Below are positions 51,673 to 60,203 of a DNA stretch of 64,000 nucleotides, piece after piece. Position numbers and translations under genes: made by a program. This stretch comes from Micavibrio_B sp964633355 (GTDB lineage: Bacteria; Pseudomonadota; Alphaproteobacteria; Micavibrionales; Micavibrionaceae), in assembly GCA_964633355.1 (NCBI GenBank), contig CAZWGO010000008.1:28902-92901 (forward strand), read 5' to 3'. Each line of letters begins with the position of its first letter. Position 1 is the first letter of the stretch. The notes beneath the pieces were generated by a model that saw nothing but the letters and a program-made list of their open reading frames with translations, ran no database searches and was not told the origin of the DNA.

Positions 51673-52758
51673 ATGACTTCTCTGAAACCTGGCGTTGTAA
51701 CTGGCAAAGATTATCTGGCTCTCGTGAAAGCGGCAAAAGAAGGCAAATACGCCCTGCCCGCCGTCAACGTCATCGGTACCAGCACGATCAACGCCGTGAT
51801 GGAAGCCGCCGCGAAAAACAAATCGGATGTCATTATTCAACTCTCGAATGGCGGCGCTGAGTTTTATGCAGGCAAAGGAATGCCGGACAGCTTTCAGGCA
51901 AAAGTTTTAGGTGCCGTTTCCGCCGCGCATCACGTTCATTTGCTGGCGGAGCAATACGGTATCTGCGTTGTCCTTCATACTGATCACGCCAATAAGAAAC
52001 TCGTGCCATGGGTCGAAGAATTATTGACGCATGGCGAAGCCTATTACAAAGCGCATGGTAAACCGTTGTTCACTTCGCATATGATCGATTTGTCCGAAGA
52101 AACTCTCGAAGAAAACATTGAAATCTCCGCTCGCATTCTGGAACGCGCCGCGAAGATTGATATGTCGATTGAAATCGAGCTTGGCTGCACTGGCGGCGAA
52201 GAAGACGGTGTCGGCTCCGACGATATCGACAATTCTAAACTATATACCCAGCCAGAAGATGTTCTTGCCGCTTACGATGTTTTGTCCAAGATCGGTAATT
52301 TTTCCGTCGCCGCATCTTTCGGTAACGTGCATGGCGTTTACAAGCCGGGCAATGTCCAGCTCCGCCCTGACATCTTGAAAAACTCGCAAGCGCTTGTGGC
52401 TGAAAAACGCAATCTTTCTGCCAACCCGCTTGATCTCGTTTTCCATGGCGGCAGCGGCTCTGAAAAAGACAAGATTACCGAGAGCCTGAATTACGGCGTC
52501 TTCAAAATGAATATCGATACCGATACTCAATTCGCTTTCGCGGAATTCGTCGGCAAATATGTCGAGAAAAATATGACGGCTTTCAAGCACCAGATCGACC
52601 CTGACTCCGGTAAGCCGTACAAGAAAGAATACGATCCACGCGCATGGCTGCGTGAGGGCGAAAAAGGCATCGTGGAGCGTTTGAATGAGGCCTTCAAGGA
52701 CCTGAATTCGGCGGGTAAATCCGTCGCTCAGGGGGCAGTTGCTTCCAAAGCCGCTTAA
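51673..52758 (+). CDS. fba: Fructose-bisphosphate aldolase, class II
   Basis: The 361-residue zinc aldolase has the metal site in VVLHTDHANKK and the class II segments SHMIDLSEE, ELGCTGGEEDGVG and FHGGSGS. The length and the insert region match the E. coli FbaA (class IIA) type. An AAGGA ribosome binding site precedes the ATG. It has its own transcription unit between the terminators at 51599 and about 52826. Confidence 0.95.
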   Translation: MTSLKPGVVTGKDYLALVKAAKEGKYALPAVNVIGTSTINAVMEAAAKNKSDVIIQLSNGGAEFYAGKGMPDSFQAKVLGAVSAAHHVHLLAEQYGICVVLHTDHANKKLVPWVEELLTHGEAYYKAHGKPLFTSHMIDLSEETLEENIEISARILERAAKIDMSIEIELGCTGGEEDGVGSDDIDNSKLYTQPEDVLAAYDVLSKIGNFSVAASFGNVHGVYKPGNVQLRPDILKNSQALVAEKRNLSANPLDLVFHGGSGSEKDKITESLNYGVFKMNIDTDTQFAFAEFVGKYVEKNMTAFKHQIDPDSGKPYKKEYDPRAWLREGEKGIVERLNEAFKDLNSAGKSVAQGAVASKAA

Positions 52759-52780
52759 TTCTCTTTATCCATTTCCTGCA

Positions 52781-52854
52781 TCCCTGCGAAAGCAGGGATC
52801 TAGATATTTATCTTACTCCAAGTAGAGCGCTTGCTTTCGTTGACGCGCTTTTTT
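52781..52854 (+). terminator. Hairpins after fba
   Basis: TCCCTGC-GAAA-GCAGGGA (52781-52798) is a 7-bp hairpin of the GCGAAAGC repeat type. A weaker AGCGC/GCGCT stem at 52826-52849 is followed by a T-run. Together they probably end fba transcription. The remaining sequence to 52915 is AT-rich with nothing else recognisable. Confidence 0.5.
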
Positions 52855-52915
52855 AGCTTATATGTAAATATTCAACTTATTGATAAATATAACAAAAAAA
52901 TATTTTTTAAACTTC

Positions 52916-52947
52916 TTGCCAAATCGACTCCCTCGCTGGTATATACT
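52916..52947 (+). promoter_or_regulatory. Promoter of rpmE
   Basis: TTGCCA at 52916-52921 and TATATACT at 52940-52947 give an 18-20 base spacer depending on the -10 chosen. It lies 28 bases before the ATG. Confidence 0.45.
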
Positions 52948-52974
52948 TGGCTCTCAAAGATTCAGGAGCAGTAA

Positions 52975-53244
52975 ATGAAAGCCGAAATACACCCGGATTA
53001 CCACGAAATCACAGTCGTGATGACCGATGGAACAGAATACAAGACACACTCCACATGGGGTAAGCCAGGCGATGTTATGAAACTCGACATCGACCCGCTG
53101 ACACACCCGGCGTGGAAAGGCGGAACCGTCAAGATCATGGAAAAAGGCCAGCTTTCGAAATTCGAAAAGCGCTTCGGCTCCTTCCTTGGCAGCCACCCTG
53201 GCGCCGCCAACACAGATACGAAAAAAGAAGACGACAAGAAGTAA
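52975..53244 (+). CDS. rpmE: 50S ribosomal protein L31
   Basis: The 89-residue protein begins MKAEIHPDYHEITVVMTDG, typical of L31, with STWGKPGDV and SKFEKRFG. It has no CxxC pair, so it is a zinc-independent form. The charged C-terminal extension (DTKKEDDKK) is usual in alphaproteobacteria. An AGGAG site precedes the ATG and a GNRA-looped terminator follows. Confidence 0.95.
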   Translation: MKAEIHPDYHEITVVMTDGTEYKTHSTWGKPGDVMKLDIDPLTHPAWKGGTVKIMEKGQLSKFEKRFGSFLGSHPGAANTDTKKEDDKK

Positions 53245-53291
53245 TCTTTTTTCTGAACAGTTCAGGTTAATCCTGATGAGGTAGAACTGAT

Positions 53292-53320
53292 CCCCGGGTG
53301 GCAACATCCGGGGCTTTTTT
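53292..53320 (+). terminator. rpmE terminator with GCAA tetraloop
   Basis: CCCCGGGTG-GCAA-CATCCGGGG (53292-53313) is a 9-bp stem with one G-U pair, a GNRA loop and a following T7. An identical copy occurs at 54101. Confidence 0.9.
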
Positions 53321-53356
53321 TATATGAATCTAAACCTTAATGTTTAAAATAATCTC

Positions 53357-54094
53357 ATGGAATCAAAGACCCAATCCGGCAACGTTCTTTTTCTTATCCT
53401 TATCGCCGTCGCTCTTTTCGCGGCACTTGCTTATGCCGTAACATCTTCTACAAGAAATAGCAGCGGATCTGTTTCTAAAGACAAAGCGAAGGCAAATGCT
53501 GCCGCTATTGTTCAATACGCAACATCCCTTAGAAACGCGGTGATGCGCATGAAAATTTCCAATGGGTGCAGTGATACAACACTAGACTTTAGTAATAATA
53601 TTTACCGCGGAAATAATGACGTAGCCGCTAATGGAGCCAATTCTAATGCCCCGGCATCAAAAATTTGCCATGTTTTTGATCCTGCAGGAGGAGCAATGAG
53701 TCCCGTAGTGCCAGCGGCGGATGCTCTCGACTTGACTAATTCAAGCATTTCTGTGCCAACAGCCTTGAAATTTGGTCACATTATATTCGCAGTGCTACAG
53801 GTAAAAGGTATTGGCACTGATGACATAGCAGGCACCACATCAGCTAATGATCTTGCTATAGTGCAAAATTATTTGAATAGAAATACATGCATAGCCATTA
53901 ATGATCTTCTTGGCATTCCCAATCCCGGTGGAGAACCCCCAACCTTTTCAGGCACAGGCTCATCCGGCACATATTCAAATGGCTCATTTGCCGGGACTGG
54001 AATGCTTGATAACGCCTCGATTAATGGACAACCTGCTTTTTGCCGATTAACAGGAACGGCATATCAATATGTCCATGTAATGATCGAACGCTAA
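53357..54094 (+). CDS. Membrane-anchored pilin-like protein (family 2, copy A)
   Basis: The 245-residue protein begins with a short polar leader, SGNVLFLILIAVALFAALAY (about residues 7-26), then SSTRNSSGSVSKDKAKANAAAIVQYATSL in character: a hydrophobic helix continuing into an amphipathic helix, as in type IV pilins. It lacks the FTxxE cleavage motif. Four cysteines are conserved in the family (SNGCSDT, KICHVFD, NTCIAINDLLG, AFCRLTG). The two later genes are paralogues. Function is unknown. Confidence 0.7.
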   Translation: MESKTQSGNVLFLILIAVALFAALAYAVTSSTRNSSGSVSKDKAKANAAAIVQYATSLRNAVMRMKISNGCSDTTLDFSNNIYRGNNDVAANGANSNAPASKICHVFDPAGGAMSPVVPAADALDLTNSSISVPTALKFGHIIFAVLQVKGIGTDDIAGTTSANDLAIVQNYLNRNTCIAINDLLGIPNPGGEPPTFSGTGSSGTYSNGSFAGTGMLDNASINGQPAFCRLTGTAYQYVHVMIER

Positions 54095-54100
54095 ACTGAT

Positions 54101-54127
54101 CCCCGGGTGGCAACATCCGGGGCTTTT
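54101..54127 (+). terminator. Duplicate of the rpmE terminator
   Basis: The 29-base segment around 54097-54127, including stem, GCAA loop and T-run, is identical to that after rpmE. The copy probably arose when the pilin-like gene was inserted or duplicated together with the terminator. Confidence 0.9.
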
Positions 54128-54219
54128 TTCATCATATAAACAATATATTATTCGCCATAATTGTAGTGGTTCTGAATCAAACCATAGCAGCACCTTCTGA
54201 TATGGATTATAATATTTCA

Positions 54220-54966
54220 ATGAACTCCACTTTCCGCCAATCCGGCAATGCATTCTTTATAATCCTAATTGCCGTAGTGTTATTTGCGGCTCTTTCCTAT
54301 GCGGTCAGTTCCTCCAATCGCGGTGGCGGCAACTCCCCTTTAAATGAAAAGGCCAAAGCGAATGCTTCTGCCATAATTGATTTCAGCGCTTCTCTTCGAA
54401 TTGCACTTTCAAGGATAAAAACCATCCATGGCTGCACGGATGATATCTTCGATTTCAGCAACTCGATTTATCAGAGAAGCGATGGAACGCCACCTCCAGG
54501 ACTATCTCCCAATGTAAACGCGCCCACCGACAAAAAATGCCATCTTTTCGATCTCGCCGGCGGCGGTCAAACCCCCATCATTCCTGTAGCAAGCGCTTTG
54601 GTACCTGACCCATCAGCAGTAGCAACCAGCACGAAAGTCGGCCATGGCGCTATATTCATCCACCAGATAAAAGGAGTTGGCACAGATGGCCCGGCCGGAA
54701 CCGTGTCAGCCAATGATATTGTTCTCCGGATAGTTTTTATTAACAAAGAAACATGTCTGGCTATCAACAATCTTCTCGGCGTGACCAACCCCTCTGGCGC
54801 GCCTCCTCCTTACGCTTTCACAGGAACAAGCGGAAGCTATGCAAATGGTACTCTGGCAGGAACTGCTATTATAAGCAGTCCGGAGTTAGACGGTCATATG
54901 GACTTTTGCATGACTAGTGGAAGCGGTGATTCATTTGTATACTTTACAACCTTGGTTGCGCGATAA
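54220..54966 (+). CDS. Membrane-anchored pilin-like protein (family 2, copy B)
   Basis: The 248-residue protein (start MNSTFRQSGNAFFIIL, chosen to match its paralogues; the frame is open from 54166) has the same hydrophobic N-terminus, HGCTDDIFDFSNSIY, KKCHLFDLAGG and ETCLAINNLLGVTNPSG. It is the most diverged of the three copies. A terminator lies upstream and none is obvious downstream. Confidence 0.68.
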   Translation: MNSTFRQSGNAFFIILIAVVLFAALSYAVSSSNRGGGNSPLNEKAKANASAIIDFSASLRIALSRIKTIHGCTDDIFDFSNSIYQRSDGTPPPGLSPNVNAPTDKKCHLFDLAGGGQTPIIPVASALVPDPSAVATSTKVGHGAIFIHQIKGVGTDGPAGTVSANDIVLRIVFINKETCLAINNLLGVTNPSGAPPPYAFTGTSGSYANGTLAGTAIISSPELDGHMDFCMTSGSGDSFVYFTTLVAR

Positions 54967-55039
54967 ATCATTCCTATATTTTAATATAATACGCACGAGC
55001 CATACTTTGCTTATTAATAGAAATTAATTACAATTACTA

Positions 55040-55780
55040 ATGAACACGAAACACCAATCCGGAAATGTTCTTTTTCTTATTCTAATCGCCGTGGCGCTGT
55101 TTGCTGCCCTGGCTTATGCTGTCACATCTTCTACAAGAAATAGCGGTGGATCTGTTTCTAAAGACAAAGCGAAGGCAAATGCTGCCGCTATTGTTCAATA
55201 CGCGACATCCCTTAAAAACGCGGTGACGCGCATGAAAATTTCCAATGGGTGTACAGACACTACATTCGATTTTACAAATCCGATCTACAAGGTAAATAAT
55301 GGGAATGGTATTAGCAGTGCAAATAGCAATGCGCCTGCAAATAAATCATGCCATATGTTTGACCCCGCAGGCGGCGCCATGGTTGCCGTCTTGCCACCTG
55401 CCGATGCGATTAATCTTAATCACATCAGCACGGCCACGCCCAATGTAGCAAAACCGGGTCATGGCGCGTTTCAAGTTCTTCAGGTTAGAGGTGTCGGGAC
55501 AGACGGGGCCTCCGGTACGGAAAGCGCAAACGATATAGTTTTCTGGCAATCCTATTTAACCAAAGAAACCTGTTTAGCTATCAATGATTTATTAGGTGTT
55601 CCCAATCCGGGCGGCGATGCACCTCCCGGCACTGCGACAGGAAGCTCGGGCACATATATTAACGGTTCGCTTTCTGGGACAAAAATACAAGACGACGCCT
55701 CATTGAACGGCTTGGCGGTCGCCTGCCGCGCAGGCGTTGATGAAACTTATCAGTTTTATTACGTTCTCGTAGAACGTTAA
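55040..55780 (+). CDS. Membrane-anchored pilin-like protein (family 2, copy C)
   Basis: The 246-residue protein is very close to copy A through about residue 65 (SGNVLFLILIAVALFAALAY onward) and then diverges, keeping NGCTDTTFDF, KSCHMFDPAGG, ETCLAINDLLGVPNPGG and VACRAG. The constant N-terminus with a variable C-terminal part fits surface-exposed subunits. Its stop overlaps the converging valS end by 4 bases. Confidence 0.7.
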   Translation: MNTKHQSGNVLFLILIAVALFAALAYAVTSSTRNSGGSVSKDKAKANAAAIVQYATSLKNAVTRMKISNGCTDTTFDFTNPIYKVNNGNGISSANSNAPANKSCHMFDPAGGAMVAVLPPADAINLNHISTATPNVAKPGHGAFQVLQVRGVGTDGASGTESANDIVFWQSYLTKETCLAINDLLGVPNPGGDAPPGTATGSSGTYINGSLSGTKIQDDASLNGLAVACRAGVDETYQFYYVLVER

Positions 55781-58440
55781 GCCGCTTCCAGATGCTTCAG
55801 CGCTTGTGACAATTTATTCAGCGTTGTTTCCGCTGTCACTTTTCGCTGCTTTTGCTCTTCAACTATTTCATCCGAAGCACGCGACATAAAATCCTGATTG
55901 TCGAGCTTTGCATTGATCTTGACCAGATCGGAATTCAATCTTTCGATTTCCTTTTTCAAACGCGCACGTTCTTTATCTAGATCAATAATATCGGCAATCG
56001 GCAAGATTAAAGTCGCTTCATCAACAACGGTTTGTACCGCACCCTTGGGCGCTGACGTTACAAACTCGGCGCCTTCGATCTTGGCCATACGTCGCAAGAC
56101 TTCATTATACGTTGCGAAACGGCCTTTTGTATCCTCGCTCGCGCCTTGGACCAGCAAACGGATCATCGCTTTCGGCGGCACGTTCATATCGGAACGCACC
56201 GAGCGGATTTCGGTGATGGCGCGGATCAGCCAGTCGATCTCTTTGGCAGCGTTGACGTTATATGTCTTGCTTTCATATTGCGGCCAACTTTGCGTCATCA
56301 GGAAAGATCCGCTCTCGCGCACGGCAATGCTCTCGTATAATTCTTCCGTGATAAACGGCATAAACGGATTGAGTAGCAGCAGGATTTGATCGAGTACCCA
56401 ACCGGTCGTGTCACGCGTTTCCTGTTTCAGCGCCTCATCTGAATTGGCTTCACCCAGCAAAGGCTTCGTGAATTCGATATACCAATCGCAGAACATACCC
56501 CAGACGAATTGATAGATGACATTCGCGGCATCGTTAAAACGGTACGCTTCGAACGCTTCTTCCAATTGCTTCTTGGTGTCCGCCACCTGCCCAATAATCC
56601 AGCGATTGATAGTATGCTGAACGCCGAGTGGGTTGAAGTCCTTACCCGGCGGGTTGCATCCGTTCATCTCGCAAAAACGCGTTGCGTTCCACAGCTTGGT
56701 CGCAAAGTTGCGGTAGCCTTCGACGCGGTCTTCCGACATTTTGACGTCACGTCCCTGCGCCGCCAAAGCCGACAGCGTAAAGCGCAGAGCATCCGCGCCG
56801 TATTTCTCGACGATGTCTAATGGATCGACGACATTGCCTTTCGACTTGGACATTTTCTGCCCTTTGGCATCGCGCACAAGCGCATGGATATAAACCGTCT
56901 TGAACGGTACATCGCCCATAAAATGTTGGCCCATCATCATCATACGGGCAACCCAGAAGAAGATGATATCGAAGCCTGTAATCAGCAAATCGCCTGGATA
57001 ATATTTAGCCAGCTCCGGCGTTTTTTCCGGCCAGCCTAATGTAGAGAACGGCCACATCGCGGAGGAAAACCAAGTATCGAGAACATCTTCATCACGGGTA
57101 AGTTTTACATCATTACCAAGCTTGGCTCTTGCCGCTACGTAAGCTTCTTCTTCGGTTTCGGCGACGAAGATTTCACCGTCTTCAGAATACCATGCGGGAA
57201 TCTGGTGACCCCACCATAGCTGGCGTGAAATACACCATGGCTGAATATTTCTCATCCATTCAAAATAAGTCTTCGACCAATTCTCGGGTACGAATTTCGT
57301 TTTGCCCGTTTCCACTGCTTCGATGGCAGGCTTCGCCAGCGTCGCCGCATCGCAATACCATTGATCCGTCAGGAACGGCTCGATCACCGTTTGTTTTGAT
57401 TTTTCGTCATGCGGTACGGCATGGGTATGCGGCTCGATCTTGACGAGAAGATCGAGGCTTTCGAGTTCGGCGAGTAATTTCTTGCGCGCTTCGAAACGAT
57501 CCATCCCTTGATATTCTTCCGGCGCATTTTCATTGATACGCGCCTGTACATCGAACACGTTGATCTGTTCAAGATTGTGACGCCTGCCAAGCTCGAAGTC
57601 ATTGAAGTCATGCGCGGGCGTAACCTTCATCGCGCCGGTGCCGTATTCGACATCGACATAATCATCGGCGATAATTTTGATCAAACGTCCGACGATCGGC
57701 AAAACCGCGAATTTGCCGACGACATCTTTATACCTTTCATCTTTAGGGTTAACGACAATCGCCGTATCGCCGAGCATTGTCTCAGGGCGCGTTGTTGCAA
57801 TTGTGATAAAGCGCTCTTCGCTGCCTTCCACCGGATAGTTGATATAGTACATATTGCCCTTGGTCTCGACCATCTCGACTTCGAGATCGGACACGGCAGT
57901 TTGCAATTTTGGGTCCCAGTTGACGAGACGCTTGTCTTTATAAATCAAACCTTCTTTATGAAGCTGAACGAACGCTTTGCGGACGGCGGCATTCATGCCC
58001 TCGTCCATCGTGAAACGCTCGCGCTGCCAGTCCGGCGTCGTACCTAGACGGCGCTGCTGATTGGTGATCGTCCCGCCGGAAAATTCTTTCCATTCCCATA
58101 CTTTTTCAAGGAATTTCTCACGCCCCATTTCGCGGCGGTTTTGCCCTTCGGCATTGAGCTGACGCTCGACAACCATTTGTGTCGCAATGCCCGCATGGTC
58201 CGTTCCCGGTTGCCACAGCGTATCCTTACCGTTCATGCGGTTATAACGAACGAGGATATCATGCAGCGTGTTGTTAAGCGCATGCCCCATATGCAAAGAC
58301 CCCGTCACATTCGGCGGCGGCATCATGATAACGAACGGCTTCTTATCCGATTTAGGATCGGCGGCAAATATACCGGCGGCTTCCCATTTCTTGTAATGGA
58401 TTTGTTCTATTTGCTTCGGGTCGAAAGTTTTATCAAGCAT
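55777..58440 (-). CDS. valS: Valyl-tRNA synthetase
   Basis: The 887-residue class I synthetase has the HIGH-type motif PPNVTGSLHMGHALN, an editing domain, KMSKSKGNVVDP, and a C-terminal coiled coil (ERLNSDLVKINAKL). The start at 58440 (MLDKTFDPKQIEQ) with an AGGA site is preferred to the longer frame from 58464. popZ lies upstream on the same strand, the normal alphaproteobacterial pairing. Confidence 0.96.
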   Translation of the reverse strand: MLDKTFDPKQIEQIHYKKWEAAGIFAADPKSDKKPFVIMMPPPNVTGSLHMGHALNNTLHDILVRYNRMNGKDTLWQPGTDHAGIATQMVVERQLNAEGQNRREMGREKFLEKVWEWKEFSGGTITNQQRRLGTTPDWQRERFTMDEGMNAAVRKAFVQLHKEGLIYKDKRLVNWDPKLQTAVSDLEVEMVETKGNMYYINYPVEGSEERFITIATTRPETMLGDTAIVVNPKDERYKDVVGKFAVLPIVGRLIKIIADDYVDVEYGTGAMKVTPAHDFNDFELGRRHNLEQINVFDVQARINENAPEEYQGMDRFEARKKLLAELESLDLLVKIEPHTHAVPHDEKSKQTVIEPFLTDQWYCDAATLAKPAIEAVETGKTKFVPENWSKTYFEWMRNIQPWCISRQLWWGHQIPAWYSEDGEIFVAETEEEAYVAARAKLGNDVKLTRDEDVLDTWFSSAMWPFSTLGWPEKTPELAKYYPGDLLITGFDIIFFWVARMMMMGQHFMGDVPFKTVYIHALVRDAKGQKMSKSKGNVVDPLDIVEKYGADALRFTLSALAAQGRDVKMSEDRVEGYRNFATKLWNATRFCEMNGCNPPGKDFNPLGVQHTINRWIIGQVADTKKQLEEAFEAYRFNDAANVIYQFVWGMFCDWYIEFTKPLLGEANSDEALKQETRDTTGWVLDQILLLLNPFMPFITEELYESIAVRESGSFLMTQSWPQYESKTYNVNAAKEIDWLIRAITEIRSVRSDMNVPPKAMIRLLVQGASEDTKGRFATYNEVLRRMAKIEGAEFVTSAPKGAVQTVVDEATLILPIADIIDLDKERARLKKEIERLNSDLVKINAKLDNQDFMSRASDEIVEEQKQRKVTAETTLNKLSQALKHLEAA

Positions 58441-58458
58441 GAGGATCCTACCGTTATC

Positions 58459-58512
58459 CGTCACCCCCGCGAGGGCGGGGGTCCATCGATTCCCGCCTTC
58501 GCGGGAATGACG
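58459..58512. repeat. Palindromic repeat between popZ and valS
   Basis: Bounded by CGTCA and ATGACG, it contains hairpins ACCCCCGC/GCGGGGGT (58463-58482) and ATTCCCGC-CTTC-GCGGGAAT (58489-58508). It is the best preserved member of the repeat family also seen at 19238 and 44438. Confidence 0.75.
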
Positions 58513-58538
58513 AAAAAATGAAATTTAAGGCTTATTTT

Positions 58539-59171
58539 TTACTGGTCGCGGGCCTGTCTGGCAAGCTTTTCCAGTTCTTTTTCGACGAGGCGTTCGACAA
58601 TCGCCGGAACATTCTCGTTGACCCAGTCGCGCAGCATGGGCTTGAGCATGTCGCGAACCATATCTTCGATCGTGACACGGCCATTCGCATACATCGTCAT
58701 GTTTTCTTCGCGCTCAACCGGGATGTTGCCGACGAGTTTGGAGAACGCAGCAGATGTCGCCTGCGCTGCCGTATTGGTAAAAATGGACTCAACAGCATCA
58801 ACGGATGGATGCGGCGCGGATGGAAACGGCGTTACCTTCGGGGCTGGCTCTTCAAATTTAACAGGCTCCGGTTCCGGCGCTTTCGGCTCTTCTACAGGCG
58901 CAGAATTAAACATCGCGTCGATATCATCGGCAGAAGCCACAACGGCTTCCGGCTCGGCGGGGATTTCATTGGTCAGCTCAAGAACTTCAGCAAAAGATGC
59001 CTTTGGCGCTTCTTCCGGCTCTGGTTGCGCGACAGGGATTTCAAATTTTTCTTCCGGCTTGGCTGACAAATCGATATCGGCTTCGCGTGGCTGATCGTCG
59101 TCAGAAATGATCTGACGGATGGAAGCTAGGATTTCCTCGATGGAAGGTTCCTGTTCAGGTTTGGAAGCCAT
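58539..59171 (-). CDS. popZ: Polar organising protein PopZ (DUF2497)
   Basis: The 210-residue protein has the three-part PopZ plan: an N-terminal helix EPSIEEILASIRQIISDD (8-25), a long acidic Pro/Glu-rich disordered middle, and a C-terminal helical oligomerisation region from about 163 (RVTIEDMVRDMLKPMLRDWV ... ERLVEKELEKLA). In Caulobacter PopZ condenses at the poles and tethers ParB-bound centromeres. With ccrM and smc in the same window, a Caulobacter-like cell cycle is likely. Confidence 0.9.
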   Translation of the reverse strand: MASKPEQEPSIEEILASIRQIISDDDQPREADIDLSAKPEEKFEIPVAQPEPEEAPKASFAEVLELTNEIPAEPEAVVASADDIDAMFNSAPVEEPKAPEPEPVKFEEPAPKVTPFPSAPHPSVDAVESIFTNTAAQATSAAFSKLVGNIPVEREENMTMYANGRVTIEDMVRDMLKPMLRDWVNENVPAIVERLVEKELEKLARQARDQ

Positions 59172-59298
59172 TGATGTGTAATTACCTTAAGAGCTTTAAC
59201 GAAAGTATTTTGTATCAAGGATAAGCCCTTGTCAAAGCAGGATTTTATGACAGTGCAGACTCTATCCACAAGGGATATGACCGCAAGGTTACATAATC
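59172..59298. other. Intergenic region between popZ and the Pcm-like gene
   Basis: This short space holds the promoter of popZ on the minus strand. In many alphaproteobacteria a tolC gene lies here between the Pcm-like gene and DUF2497; it is absent. Confidence 0.4.
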
Positions 59299-59889
59299 CT
59301 AAAAAATGAAAGCGTCTTTCGGCTCATATCCCGGGATATAAGCAGCGCTCGCATCTTCAAAAACCTGCTTGGCAATTGCCCCGCTGGCTTCTTTTGTTGC
59401 GATAACGACTTTACCAACCCCTTTGCCGTCCGGAATCAGTATACACGCCAGACGCCCGCCAATATCGAGCTTGGTCATCAATTTTTCGGGAATTTCCGCA
59501 ACCGCTCCATTGACCACGATAACATCGAACGATCCTTGCGTATCCTCGGAGCCAGGCACAACCGTTCCGGCCAGCTTTGCCAATATGGCGGCAGAATAGC
59601 CTGTCGTATCACCGACATCCAGAGCGCGGTCTGTTCGCTGTATATCCAGCTCCTCGACCATTAAACCATGTAAAAGGGGCTCTAGCATCACCTGCCCGCT
59701 ATCGAGCTTTAGCGACTCGTCAAGATAACAAACAGACCTTAAATGCTCCGGCACGAAATCTTCACGCGCTACGCTGCGATAGGCTTCCAAAACGGCTTCT
59801 GAAATAATTCCGGCTGGCTGCAATTGGGAAACGACCATGGCTTCCCGCGCCTTCCCAAGATTGGATTTTTGGAGATTGGATGCTGACAT
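59299..59889 (-). CDS. Protein-L-isoaspartate methyltransferase-like protein, shortened
   Basis: The 196-residue protein matches the alphaproteobacterial Pcm-like family (MVVSQLQPAGIISEAVLEAYRSVAREDFVP, then LMLEP-type VMLEPLLHGLMVEEL). The SAM motif I, normally DVGCGTGYSA, reads DVGDTTGYSA (91-100). Only about 8 residues separate the next strand (VV, 110-111) from FDVIVVNGAV, where related proteins have roughly 45. The part that holds the SAM adenosine is therefore missing and methyltransferase activity is doubtful. Confidence 0.75.
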   Translation of the reverse strand: MSASNLQKSNLGKAREAMVVSQLQPAGIISEAVLEAYRSVAREDFVPEHLRSVCYLDESLKLDSGQVMLEPLLHGLMVEELDIQRTDRALDVGDTTGYSAAILAKLAGTVVPGSEDTQGSFDVIVVNGAVAEIPEKLMTKLDIGGRLACILIPDGKGVGKVVIATKEASGAIAKQVFEDASAAYIPGYEPKDAFIF

Positions 59890-59991
59890 TTTGAGATCCT
59901 CTAAAGTAAGTGCTTGTTTTACATGAAAAACAGCGTTTTTGCCAATGGACTTTCGTAAAAAAAGCTGCTAATTCCCCTACTCGACTTTGAA

Positions 59992-60065
59992 GGCGCGGTG
60001 ACCGAGCGGTCAGGTAGAGCTCTGCAAAAGCTTGTAGGCCGGTTCGACTCCGGCTCGTGCCTCCA
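59992..60065 (+). tRNA. tRNA-Cys (GCA)
   Basis: The 74-nt cloverleaf is complete: acceptor GGCGCGG pairs with TCGTGCC, anticodon loop CTGCAAA carries GCA, the T-arm is GCCGG-TTCGACT-CCGGC, the discriminator is U, and CCA is encoded. U73 is the cysteine identity base. Confidence 0.95.
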
Positions 60066-60092
60066 TTTAGTTTTTTTATAGTCAAAGGTAAT

Positions 60093-60165
60093 AGCCGGAG
60101 GCCGAACCTGATTTTGAAAATAGCAGGCAAAGCCTGCGGTCGACTCCGGCTCGTGCCTCCATTTA
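60093..60165 (+). repeat. Palindromic element with a second copy of the tRNA-Cys 3' end
   Basis: An inverted T-arm copy AGCCGGAGGCCGAACC (60093-60108) is followed by an AT-rich spacer, hairpin GCAGGC-AAA-GCCTGC (60123-60137), then a direct copy of tRNA-Cys positions from the T-loop to CCA and the T-tract. The copy at 60140-60165 is identical over 26 bases to 60044-60069. The outer arms 60093-60100 and 60144-60151 pair perfectly over 8 bp. Confidence 0.85.
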
Positions 60166-60203
60166 TTCTTTTAGCTCTTGGTATCTGAACCACCGGAAGA
60201 TAA

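Noticed and set aside
60166..60203. SAM-II riboswitch upstream of metA
   Set aside because: Only 38 bases separate the tRNA element from the start codon and no SAM-II core sequence is present.
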